A stretch of 5,865 nt of DNA, from positions 1-5,865 of the forward strand of contig JAFGNG010000004.1 in assembly GCA_016927125.1 (NCBI GenBank). Direction: 5' to 3'. Positions 1 to 5,865 of the stretch are shown here, one piece after another (position 1 is the stretch's first letter; each line of letters opens with the position of its first letter). This stretch comes from Planctomycetota bacterium. Its GTDB lineage: Bacteria > Planctomycetota > SZUA-567 > JAFGNG01. The notes under the pieces were generated by a model. It ran no database searches, was not told where the DNA came from, and saw nothing but the letters and a program-made list of their open reading frames with translations. The position numbers and the translations under genes are program-made.

Positions 1-642
1 AAACTTCGCCAGGCCGCGCAGCATTGCCATGGGCCCGCAGGCATAAAGCTCTACGGGCTGATGACTGTCGAGCTTATTGATTATGCTCGCAGCCGCATCG
101 ACCGCGGTTCCCTGGATGCCCCCGGAGCCGTCATCGGTGGCCAACACTACTTCGGCAGAGCATGCCTGAAAAGCCGGTACCTCCAGAAGGGTAGCGGCTT
201 GCGGGGCACCCAGCGCGGTATATACCGGGTTGCCGCGGACGGCAAGTTCAGCAGCAAGCAAACGCAGGCTTGGCATGCCGCAGCCACCCCCTACCAGTAC
301 TGCCTGGACCTCCTTGTCTGTTGGCAAGGTATAACCGTTACCCAGGGGTAGCAGTACCTCAACCGGCTCTCCCGGTTTCATTCCAGTCATCAATTTTGTG
401 CCGGTGCCAACCACAAGATAAATAAATGTAATGGTATTCAGGATAAATTCCGAAGGTGCAAAGGGCCGGCGCAGTAAGGGGTCGAGCTTATCCGGGAAGA
501 GCCGGAGCTGGAAGAACTGTCCCGCAGCAAAGTGCACCTGCACGGATTCGCAGGCAATCACCATCCGGTAATAATCCGGCGCGATGCCTTCATTGGACAC
601 AACTCTGGCGGTAACGTTCTTGATGGTTGGGGTTCCGCACAT
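1..642 (-). CDS. pyrK: Dihydroorotate dehydrogenase B electron transfer subunit (PyrK-like), C-terminus cut by window edge
   Basis: This is the flavin/iron-sulfur subunit that would pass electrons from the PyrD dihydroorotate dehydrogenase to NAD+ in pyrimidine synthesis, in the cytoplasm. The visible 214 residues show the ferredoxin-reductase-like order: a beta-barrel FAD domain with PLLRRPF (55-61) and the GTGTKLMTGMKPGE stretch (79-92), then a nucleotide-binding domain with LVGGGCG (116-122), ATDDGS (168-173) and YACGPMAML (200-208). The family is about 255-260 residues, so roughly the last 45 are missing; the cysteine motif for the 2Fe-2S cluster should lie there and cannot be checked. 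The ATG at 642 is preceded by GGAG (655-658) with a 12-base spacer, inside the end of the parA gene. It lies 7 bases after that gene, so the two are probably translated from one mRNA. pyrD would be expected further left. Another FNR-family subunit is possible, but RRPF plus ATDDGS favour PyrK. Confidence 0.85.
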   Translation of the reverse strand, partial: MCGTPTIKNVTARVVSNEGIAPDYYRMVIACESVQVHFAAGQFFQLRLFPDKLDPLLRRPFAPSEFILNTITFIYLVVGTGTKLMTGMKPGEPVEVLLPLGNGYTLPTDKEVQAVLVGGGCGMPSLRLLAAELAVRGNPVYTALGAPQAATLLEVPAFQACSAEVVLATDDGSGGIQGTAVDAAASIINKLDSHQPVELYACGPMAMLRGLAKF

Positions 643-649
643 TTTGGAA

Positions 650-1531
650 TTATTCTCCAATTGGGGCATTGCTCGCCAGCGGGGTCTCTTCGATATGCTC
701 TTTGGAAAGCGCCATGACATCATGGATTTCATCCCCTTCCCCGGAGGGCTCTTCGTATGGCATGGGGATATCTTCCCCGCTCCGGCGCAGGAATTCCGCT
801 GCTACCGCGCAGTAATCCTGCGCGCCCGCGCAATTTTTATCATAGACAATTACTGGCATACTGTGGCTCGCCGCTTCCGCGAGCTTGATATTCTTCCTGA
901 TTGCGCTGGAGTAGATCTCCTTCGGGAAGTAAGAGGCGACTTCATCGCTTACGGCGTGGGCATGGCCAATGCGGGGATTATATTGGCAGAAGACAATGCC
1001 ATCGATGCTGAGCCTGTTATTGAAGCTCTGGCGGACAGCCTGGATGGTATGGGCAAGTTGCCCCAGCCCGCGCATGGCAAGGTATTCCGCCTGCAGCGGG
1101 ACCAACACCCCGTCGGCCAGGCAGAGCGCGCAGAGGGTTAAGAGGCCGAGGCTCGGGGGGCAGTCGATAATGACAATGTCATACCCCTGGCAGAATTCCC
1201 AGAGCTTATCGCGCAGCAGGGTTTCGCGGTTCTTCATGGTGGCCAGTTCTACTTCCGCCCCGGCCAAATCGATATTGGCAGGCAGTAGCCACATGCCATG
1301 GACTTCTTGCAGAATAGCTTCGGGGGATTCCTCTCGGAGCATTACATCATAGAGCGACTTTTCGATCTCGTCCGGATCAATGCCAAGGTGATCGGTCAGG
1401 CTGGCTTGAGGATCAATATCAACCAGCAGCACGCGCTTGCCGTATTTGACAGACAGGCTGGCGGCCAAGTTGACCGCGGTGGTGGTCTTGCCCACCCCGC
1501 CCTTCTGGTTCATAATCGCTGTGATTTGCAT
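650..1531 (-). CDS. ParA/Soj/MinD-type P-loop ATPase, orphan, with acidic C-terminal tail
   Basis: A ParA-family ATPase of 293 residues. These proteins bind ATP as a sandwich dimer, usually on the nucleoid, and position DNA or protein cargo. Visible motifs are the deviant Walker A KGGVGKTT (10-17, signature lysine K10), the A' motif VDIDPQAS (37-44) and the Walker B region DIVIIDCPPS (118-127). Further on come a Soj-like VSDEVASYF region and IRKNIKLAEAASHS, where the DNA-binding arginines of Soj seem replaced by lysines. There is no N-terminal helix-turn-helix, as in chromosomal Soj. Soj proteins are about 255 residues; the excess here is a tail of about 40 residues rich in Asp and Glu (12 acidic, one Lys). 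I chose ATG 1531 because MQITAIMNQKGG fits the family start exactly, although the Shine-Dalgarno ahead of it (GGCGG) is weak. No parB follows: the next gene is pyrK, 7 bases away. The cargo is unknown, so I give no gene symbol. Confidence 0.9.
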   Translation of the reverse strand: MQITAIMNQKGGVGKTTTAVNLAASLSVKYGKRVLLVDIDPQASLTDHLGIDPDEIEKSLYDVMLREESPEAILQEVHGMWLLPANIDLAGAEVELATMKNRETLLRDKLWEFCQGYDIVIIDCPPSLGLLTLCALCLADGVLVPLQAEYLAMRGLGQLAHTIQAVRQSFNNRLSIDGIVFCQYNPRIGHAHAVSDEVASYFPKEIYSSAIRKNIKLAEAASHSMPVIVYDKNCAGAQDYCAVAAEFLRRSGEDIPMPYEEPSGEGDEIHDVMALSKEHIEETPLASNAPIGE

Positions 1532-1577
1532 CTTGTTCGACCGCCAGTAATAGTAAATGAAGAACTCGGACAGAGCA

Positions 1578-1609
1578 TATATAAAACCGTTGACCGGAAG
1601 AAAATGCAA
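1578..1609 (-). promoter_or_regulatory. Possible parA-pyrK promoter
   Basis: Reading leftwards there is a TTGCAT box (1604-1609) and an AT-rich TATATA (1578-1583) ahead of parA, leaving a 5' leader of about 45 bases. The spacing of 20 bases is longer than the usual 17, and the box overlap TTTATA at 1580-1585 would give 18. It is the best sigma-70-like match in the divergent region but remains weak. Confidence 0.25.
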
Positions 1610-1684
1610 GTGAAAAGCCCTGGGGTTACCCTTCACCGCTGTGGATTTTCGCTTGCCTGTTAATCATGGAGAGGGTAGCATTAC

Positions 1685-1714
1685 TTGTAAGTTCAGTACT
1701 TTTTCCCCTAATTC
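1685..1714 (+). promoter_or_regulatory. Possible nfo promoter
   Basis: TTGTAA (1685-1690) followed after 18 bases by TAATTC (1709-1714), shortly before the nfo start. The -35 box is fair and the -10 box poor. It is supported mainly by position in the divergent gap between parA and nfo, where no other better match was seen on the plus strand. Confidence 0.25.
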
Positions 1715-1735
1715 CGGTTTAAAAGAGATTTATCA

Positions 1736-2596
1736 GTGAAATTCGGCGTCCATGTCTCCGTCTCCGGAGGGTTTGACCAGGCACTTGAGCGCGCGGCCGG
1801 TATCGGCTGCGATTGTTTCCAGATGTTTGTCTCTAACCCTCGCTCCTGGGCCCCTGCGGAGATCGATCCGGTGGCGGCGGAAACCTTCCAGGAATCCAGA
1901 AAAAATCTCGCCCTGGGCCCGGTGGTGGTGCATGTTACTTACCTCCCAAACCTGGCCAGCCCGGAAGATTCTTTATTCAAGAAGTCTAGGAATCATCTCG
2001 GTAGCCAGTACGCCGTTTCCGCGGCTCTCGGCGCGGAATTCTTTGTCATCCATCCCGGCAGCCATAAGGGCTCGGGTTTGGACGCAGGCATTGCCCGGAT
2101 TGCGGAAGGCTTGCGTCTTATCTTTGACAAAACCCCTGCGGGACCGATGCTGCTCTTGGAGAATACCGCGGGCGGCGGGAATACGATCGGGCGTAACCCT
2201 GAAGAGCTTGCCGCCATTGCCGAAGCGGTTGACACCCCGGAAAGGATTGGGCTTTGCCTGGACACCTGCCATGCTTACGCCATGGGGGTAGATGTGGCTG
2301 CCAAGGGGGGCTTTAAAAAGTTCGTCGCCTCCCATACCGAGCTGCTCGGGAAAAACTCCCTCCAGGTTGTCCATGCCAATGACAGTATGTTCAAGCTGGG
2401 CGCGGGCCGGGACCGCCATCAGCATATTGGACTTGGCGAGATCGGCGAGAAGGGCTTTCGCGAAATCCTCTCCACCAGTGGCATCAAGAAAGTACCTTTC
2501 ATCCTTGAAACTCCGGTCAATGAGGAGCGGGATGATGCCGGCAACCTGGCTGCTATCCGCGCCCTAGCGGCCAAGAAAACCTTCTGGAAGAAATAA
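1736..2596 (+). CDS. nfo: Endonuclease IV (AP endonuclease, Nfo)
   Basis: Apurinic/apyrimidinic endonuclease of base-excision repair: it cuts the DNA backbone 5' of abasic sites with a tri-zinc centre and removes blocked 3' ends. The 286-residue protein has the normal family length and TIM-barrel motifs. By comparison with E. coli Nfo, all nine zinc ligands are present at an offset of three: H66 (VVHVTYL), H106 (VIHPGSH), E142 (LLLENTAG), D176 and H179 (LDTCHAYAMG), H213 (VVHANDS), D226 and H228 (GRDRHQH) and E258 (FILETP). The start is GTG at 1736: an in-frame stop at 1709-1711 leaves no earlier choice, and MKFGVHVSVSGG matches the family N-terminus. The Shine-Dalgarno is a modest AGAG at 1724-1727. 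It stands alone on the plus strand, divergent from parA and convergent with the hydrolase gene, and ends in a terminator two bases after its stop. Confidence 0.96.
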   Translation: MKFGVHVSVSGGFDQALERAAGIGCDCFQMFVSNPRSWAPAEIDPVAAETFQESRKNLALGPVVVHVTYLPNLASPEDSLFKKSRNHLGSQYAVSAALGAEFFVIHPGSHKGSGLDAGIARIAEGLRLIFDKTPAGPMLLLENTAGGGNTIGRNPEELAAIAEAVDTPERIGLCLDTCHAYAMGVDVAAKGGFKKFVASHTELLGKNSLQVVHANDSMFKLGAGRDRHQHIGLGEIGEKGFREILSTSGIKKVPFILETPVNEERDDAGNLAAIRALAAKKTFWKK

Positions 2597-2597
2597 A

Positions 2598-2627
2598 AAA
2601 ACCTCCCCCCTTGCAGGGAGAGGTTTT
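2598..2627. terminator. Bidirectional intrinsic terminator between nfo and the hydrolase gene
   Basis: An 8-bp stem AAAACCTC/GAGGTTTT, extended by CCC/GGG across a bulged A (2619), encloses the 7-base loop CCTTGCA. Rightwards the stem ends in TTTT; leftwards the A run 2595-2601 reads as a U tract. It can therefore end both convergent transcripts and fills most of the 57-base gap between the two stop codons. Confidence 0.85.
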
Positions 2628-2653
2628 ACTATTATTTCCTGCCTGCCGCCAAG

Positions 2654-3550
2654 TTAAGCTAAGTTGAAATGCTCTGCCAGAAATCTGCGTGAGTTTTCAA
2701 TATAGGTGAAGAACATCTCCGGGGTAGCGACGTGCGGCCGGCCTTTGACTGTCATGAGTTCGCAGGGCACACCCAGTTCATCCAGCTTTGCTTTCATTGC
2801 CACGGCTCCTGCATGCGGGCAAATTTCATCCAGATCGCCGTGGATCATCAAAATCGGCGGCATCTCTTTGTGGGCATGGCAAAGTGGAGAGGCTTCGGCG
2901 TAGTTTTCCGGAACCTCTTCCAGAGTTCCGCCCAGGTAATCTTCCAGCGCTTCCGATTTTTTCTCGCGGAGATCAAAAGGCGCGCAATCCAGGATGGCGA
3001 GGTTGACGTCACTCGAAAATTCATCATAGCCGCCAGTGCCCTCGTATTTGGCAACGCCGTTGGTGGCGGCAGCGAGTGCACTCAAGTGGGAGCCGGCGGA
3101 ATTCCCCATCAGGGCGATTTTATCAGTATCGATAGAATACTTGTCCGCGAGGGAACGAACCCAGCGGATGCTGCACTTCAGATCCTCCAGGGCGGCGGGG
3201 AACGGGGCTTCGTCGCCGAGGCGGTAGAAGATAGTGACTACGAAAACATTGTGTTTCAAGGCAAGATAGGCTGCCTGGCGCTCGGCGGAAAGTTTATTGC
3301 GATGGTACCAGCCCCCCCCATGGCTGAAGATCAGAGCCGGGCGCTTCTGGTCTGGCTTCTCATCGCAATAATACAGATCCGCCATCAGCTTGAAGCCATC
3401 CACTTCGCCGTACTGTACCTTCTGCTTCTGGGTAACGCCCTTGGGCAACATGCCTAGTGCGGCTTTGGAATCGTCCTTGATCGCGGTCATAAAGGTCTCC
3501 ACCGAGACCGGTGTCATTTCAACCTGTTCCATGTATACTGGTGGCGGCAT
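2654..3550 (-). CDS. Alpha/beta-hydrolase, carboxylesterase/lipase-like (HGGGW type)
   Basis: A 298-residue serine hydrolase of the hormone-sensitive-lipase/esterase-like group, probably acting on carboxylic esters; the substrate cannot be read from the sequence. The oxyanion-hole motif HGGGW is at 77-81, the nucleophile elbow GNSAG at 149-153 (S151), the acid is probably D241 in HGDLDEICP, and the base H273 in GRPHVA. There is no signal peptide or membrane segment, so it should be cytoplasmic. The start ATG at 3550 is fixed by a strong GAGGAG with a 7-base spacer just upstream; Met7 and Met12 have no comparable site. The gene begins 27 bases after the aroC stop with no terminator between them, which suggests a two-gene transcript ending at the 2598-2627 hairpin. 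No known shikimate-pathway role fits an esterase, so the link with aroC may only be shared transcription. Confidence 0.88.
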   Translation of the reverse strand: MPPPVYMEQVEMTPVSVETFMTAIKDDSKAALGMLPKGVTQKQKVQYGEVDGFKLMADLYYCDEKPDQKRPALIFSHGGGWYHRNKLSAERQAAYLALKHNVFVVTIFYRLGDEAPFPAALEDLKCSIRWVRSLADKYSIDTDKIALMGNSAGSHLSALAAATNGVAKYEGTGGYDEFSSDVNLAILDCAPFDLREKKSEALEDYLGGTLEEVPENYAEASPLCHAHKEMPPILMIHGDLDEICPHAGAVAMKAKLDELGVPCELMTVKGRPHVATPEMFFTYIENSRRFLAEHFNLA

Positions 3551-3577
3551 CGTAATTCTCCTCGCTTACAGTGGTCT

Positions 3578-4717
3578 TCAAATCGTATATTCTTTGTCCA
3601 GCCTCTGGACCGCTTCAAAACCCCGGGCGAGCATGAGGTGGTCGACAATGCTCATCGCCACCATGGCTTCAATCACCGGTACGGCGCGTCCGCAGATGGT
3701 GGGATCACGGCGGGTAATCGGCGAGAGCACCGTGTTCTTGTGTTCCTTGACATCGATGGTGTCCTGTTTGATATCGATAGTGCTGGTCGCCTTGACGCAA
3801 ACCCGGCCCACAATATCATCCCCGCAGGAGATCCCGCCAAGGAGGCCGCCGCCGTGGTTGGTCTTAAACTTCACGTCGCCGTTGTCGTCGTAGTACATCT
3901 GGTCGTTGGATTCAAAGCCGGTCATGGTCGCGAAGCCGAAGCCGGCGCCGAACTCAATCGCCTTCACGGCGGGGATGCTCATGATCCCGTGGCTGATCGT
4001 GGCGGAGAGCTTGTCGAAGGCGGGTTCACCCAGCCCGGCGGGAACGTTGCGCGCGATAAATTCAATAATCCCGCCCGCGGTGTCGCCCTTCTCCTTGATC
4101 TCCATGCAGCGAGCAATCATCTTCTGCGCGACTTCGGGATCCGGGCAGTTGATATGGTTGGGATGCTCCGCTAAACCCTTTTTAATTTCCTCGAAGCTCA
4201 TCTCGGGGCACTTGATCTCCATGAGTTGCTTGACATAACCTATCACTTCGATGTTTTCTCGGGCCAGGATCTTCTTCGCCACCGCCCCGGCCGCCACGCG
4301 GCAGGCGGTTTCGCGCCCGGAGGCCCGGCCCGCTCCGCACCAGTCGGCATACTCACCATATTTTACATAATAGGTAAACTCGGCGTGTCCCGGGCGCATC
4401 TGGTAACGATAATCCCGGTACTGCTGCACATGGATCGGCTGGGTATCGTTGTTGTAGATTATCAGCCCCAGGGGTGCGCCGGTGGTCAGGTTGCCATCCT
4501 GGCCAATGCCGGCAAAGATCTCAACCTTGTCCTTTTCGCCGCGCGGGGAATCAATCGCGCTCTGACCGGGGCGTCGACGGTCAAGCTCCGGCTGGATGTC
4601 ATCGACCGTGAGTTTCATGCCGGCGGGAATGCCATCGATAATGATGCCCAGTCCCTTGCCGTAGGACTCCCCACAAGCGGTAACCCGGAAACATCGTCCA
4701 AAGGTATTTCCAATCAT
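3578..4717 (-). CDS. aroC: Chorismate synthase (AroC) with an altered active-site signature
   Basis: Last step of the shikimate pathway: removal of phosphate from 5-enolpyruvylshikimate-3-phosphate to give chorismate, needing reduced FMN. The 379 residues carry the family landmarks in order: NTFGRCFRVT (4-13), DRRRPGQS (46-53), RPGH with the second catalytic His (H111), GRASGRETACRVAAGA (130-145), NHGGGLLGGISCG (287-299) and the C-terminal RRDP...RAVPVIEAM signature (336-351). The start ATG at 4717 follows GGGAG (4725-4729) at a 7-base spacing and gives the expected N-terminus. Two signature positions are unusual: the normally GESHG motif reads GESYG (Tyr19, codon TAC), and the [His/Ser/Phe] of R-x-D-P is Arg337. 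Everything else is intact, so I expect a working enzyme, perhaps of a divergent subgroup. It is the first gene of a probable aroC-hydrolase transcript. Confidence 0.95.
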   Translation of the reverse strand: MIGNTFGRCFRVTACGESYGKGLGIIIDGIPAGMKLTVDDIQPELDRRRPGQSAIDSPRGEKDKVEIFAGIGQDGNLTTGAPLGLIIYNNDTQPIHVQQYRDYRYQMRPGHAEFTYYVKYGEYADWCGAGRASGRETACRVAAGAVAKKILARENIEVIGYVKQLMEIKCPEMSFEEIKKGLAEHPNHINCPDPEVAQKMIARCMEIKEKGDTAGGIIEFIARNVPAGLGEPAFDKLSATISHGIMSIPAVKAIEFGAGFGFATMTGFESNDQMYYDDNGDVKFKTNHGGGLLGGISCGDDIVGRVCVKATSTIDIKQDTIDVKEHKNTVLSPITRRDPTICGRAVPVIEAMVAMSIVDHLMLARGFEAVQRLDKEYTI

Positions 4718-4739
4718 CGCTCTTCTCCCTTTTTTCCAC

Positions 4740-4778
4740 CTATTAATTCCGATCCAATTTACTCGCAAGTTTTTTTTT
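4740..4778 (-). promoter_or_regulatory. Possible aroC promoter with upstream A tract
   Basis: Leftwards there is TTGCGA (4763-4768), a 17-base spacer and TAATAG (4740-4745), directly preceded by nine A residues on the minus strand (4770-4778) in the position of an UP element. Transcription from here would give a very short leader before the GGGAG ribosome site. The -10 box is a poor match. Confidence 0.35.
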
Positions 4779-4805
4779 AAATATTTGCGGCTGTCTATTT
4801 ATCCA

Positions 4806-4831
4806 TAAAGAAGGACGGCTTGCAACCGTCC
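4806..4831 (-). terminator. Intrinsic terminator of the ureohydrolase-like gene
   Basis: On the minus strand GGACGG-TTGCAAG-CCGTCC (4813-4831) forms a 6-bp GC-rich stem with a 7-base loop, followed by TTCTTTAT. It lies about 50 bases after the ureohydrolase stop and before the aroC promoter region, so it would insulate the two genes. Confidence 0.7.
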
Positions 4832-4860
4832 CCCCTGGTTCCGCGTTAAAATGCAATATT

Positions 4861-4890
4861 GTTTTAATCCCAATGCCGCGGAATTAAAAC
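4861..4890 (-). other. Hairpin overlapping the stop codon of the ureohydrolase-like gene
   Basis: GTTTTAAT (4861-4868) is the exact reverse complement of ATTAAAAC (4883-4890), and CC/GG extends the stem past a one-base bulge. The arm contains the gene's TAA stop at 4884-4886. A competing stem is possible just downstream, with TTAAAA (4846-4851) pairing TTTTAA (4862-4867). No function is known; it could be a 3'-end stability structure. Confidence 0.45.
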
Positions 4891-5744
4891 ATCTTGCCGC
4901 CAGCTATCATATAGGCCATGAGCTTATTGATCAGGCAAGCCACGGCATAATCGCCGTTCATATCCCCTTCAATCGGGATGAGATCCACGACATCAAAAGC
5001 GGCAATGCGGCGTCGGGAGGTAACCTTCTTCAGTAATTTCAGGAGATCCCACCAGCGAATCCCGCCCGGCTTGGGCAGGCCGACCGATGGCACTGCGGAA
5101 CGATCCAGCGCGGAGAGATCCAAGCTCAGGTACACCGGGGTGCTGAGCGCCTGAATCACGTCTTCGTGCCAGCCATCATCATCCCGCTTGGCAAGGTCGC
5201 AGGCAAAGAAGGTTTCAACCCGGTTCTCATCACTGAAAACGACATCCATCTCGCCGTTGGAAATATTCTGCACGCCGACCTGCACGAGTTTCTTCAGGTT
5301 CGGAAGTTGCAAGGCCTGAGCCATTACCCCACCCGCGGAATCAACGCCTTCCTTGAGATTGGCTGATGCGCTGATGTGGAAAACGGTGAATTCTACGGTC
5401 TTCTTGGCAAGCGCGCGGATGCCGGCAATGGAAACACTGGGATCGCCGCCCAGGATCACCGGTACTGCCACCGCGTCAATCGCGGCTTCGGCCTGTTCCT
5501 GGATCCACGCGTTGCTGGCCTCTTCCGGACAGTCCAAAGTAAAAATCGGGGTCATTTCCAGGGGAATGTTGGCGGTTTCTTCGTCATGCGGCTCGACATA
5601 GGCCGAAGCCGCCAGAATCGCCACGGGAGCGGCGGATTGGCCTTTAAGTACAATCGCGCCTTCTTCGGCCGGCGCCGGAATTATATGGAATTTGGCAGTA
5701 TCTTCAGCCGCCTGCACACCTAAGAATGGGGGTGTTTCGCTCAT
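4884..5744 (-). CDS. Agmatinase/arginase-fold protein lacking most metal ligands (probable pseudoenzyme)
   Basis: A 286-residue member of the ureohydrolase superfamily, closest in layout to SpeB-type agmatinase: an N-terminal HIIPAPAEEG/AILAAS region (20-46), GGDPS (99-103), HISASAN (123-129), SLDLSALD (207-214), PGGIRWWDLL (226-235) and FDVVDLIP (250-257). True agmatinases hydrolyse agmatine to putrescine and urea with two Mn ions held by one His and five Asp. Here the GGDHS His is Pro102, DAHxD has become S125-A-S127-A-N129, and the second Asp of DxD is Ser211; only D209 remains. The catalytic His loop is also replaced (SAGG). Catalysis by the known mechanism is therefore unlikely. The frame is intact and the start ATG 5744 has a perfect GGAGG (5755-5759) at a 10-base spacing, so this is no decayed gene. 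A regulatory or binding role is inference. It has its own terminator and no visible partner. Confidence 0.85.
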   Translation of the reverse strand: MSETPPFLGVQAAEDTAKFHIIPAPAEEGAIVLKGQSAAPVAILAASAYVEPHDEETANIPLEMTPIFTLDCPEEASNAWIQEQAEAAIDAVAVPVILGGDPSVSIAGIRALAKKTVEFTVFHISASANLKEGVDSAGGVMAQALQLPNLKKLVQVGVQNISNGEMDVVFSDENRVETFFACDLAKRDDDGWHEDVIQALSTPVYLSLDLSALDRSAVPSVGLPKPGGIRWWDLLKLLKKVTSRRRIAAFDVVDLIPIEGDMNGDYAVACLINKLMAYMIAGGKMF

Positions 5745-5805
5745 AACAGTTAATCCTCCATGGTTTATTGATCCGGGCGACAGAAGCCCTTGAAAGTTTA
5801 TATTT

Positions 5806-5832
5806 AATAATAAAGGCGCACGACCGTACGCC
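5806..5832 (-). terminator. Probable terminator of a gene beyond the right edge
   Basis: On the minus strand GGCGTACG and CGTGCGCC (5815-5832) pair over 6-8 bp with one G-U wobble and a very short loop, followed by TTTATTATT (5806-5814). The T-rich side shows it acts leftwards, implying that a minus-strand gene ends just outside the window and that the ureohydrolase-like gene has its own promoter in about 5765-5810, though I could not identify clear boxes there. Confidence 0.55.
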
Positions 5833-5865
5833 CCGGAGCACCTGAACAACTGGCGCCGGGAAAGC

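Noticed and set aside
584..1141. Long plus-strand open frame opposite parA, and similar frames opposite aroC (3638-4174, 4226-4780) and the hydrolase (2732-3457)
   Set aside because: They are antisense to well-supported genes, lack family motifs and ribosome sites, and arise from codon bias on the other strand.
1532..1636. Upstream extension of the parA frame by 35 residues to a GTG codon
   Set aside because: The extension has no ribosome site, is hydrophobic and unlike any Soj N-terminus, while ATG 1531 gives the standard beginning just before Walker A.
1532..1735. A parS centromere site near parA
   Set aside because: I looked for the TGTTTCACGTGAAACA type of palindrome in the intergenic region and saw nothing close; only a short GGGTTACCC palindrome is present.
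4718..4768. Upstream extension of the aroC frame to a TTG codon
   Set aside because: It covers the ribosome site and promoter candidate and adds residues absent from chorismate synthases; ATG 4717 has a good GGGAG.
4884..5744. Loss of the ureohydrolase motifs through frameshift or sequencing error
   Set aside because: Each changed motif lies in the same open frame with normal family sequence on both sides, so local frame errors cannot explain the replacements.
5766..5805. Small hairpin GGGC...GCCC (5775-5789) in the leader of the ureohydrolase-like gene as a riboswitch
   Set aside because: A 4-bp stem with a 7-base loop is too small and there is no recognisable aptamer.
5745..5849. Upstream extension of the ureohydrolase-like frame to a TTG codon
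   Set aside because: It would read through the GGAGG site and the 5806-5832 hairpin, and the added residues do not resemble the family.

Overview
The window is a compact stretch of bacterial chromosome holding six protein genes, one of them cut by the left edge. No RNA gene, mobile element or CRISPR array was seen. Most genes have clear Shine-Dalgarno sequences, the DNA is moderately GC-rich, and non-coding gaps are short. The content is housekeeping metabolism, which gives no firm phylum. The medium-long chorismate synthase and the GC level could fit a Gram-negative lineage such as the PVC group (Lentisphaerae-like), but that is only an impression.

Layout, left to right. On the minus strand, an orphan ParA/Soj-type ATPase gene (650-1531) runs directly into a partial pyrK-like gene (1-642), 7 bases further on. 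This pair is divided by a 204-base divergent intergenic region from the plus-strand nfo gene (1736-2596, endonuclease IV, GTG start, all nine metal ligands present). A hairpin terminator at 2598-2627 that looks bidirectional separates nfo from the convergent minus-strand pair aroC (3578-4717, chorismate synthase) followed by an alpha/beta-hydrolase (2654-3550), 27 bases apart and probably cotranscribed. To the right, on the minus strand, lies a 286-residue agmatinase/arginase-fold protein (4884-5744) with its own terminator at about 4806-4831. A further terminator-like hairpin (5806-5832) suggests that another minus-strand gene ends just past the right edge.

Functionally the window covers pyrimidine synthesis (PyrK), base-excision repair (Nfo), the last step of the shikimate pathway (AroC), an uncharacterised carboxylesterase-like enzyme, a ParA ATPase without a visible ParB partner, and a ureohydrolase-fold protein. 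The most striking points are three. The ureohydrolase has lost nearly all of its manganese ligands while staying an intact, well-initiated gene, so it looks like a pseudoenzyme. The chorismate synthase carries Tyr in place of the highly conserved active-site His of the GESHG signature. The ParA gene is coupled to a pyrimidine gene instead of to parB.
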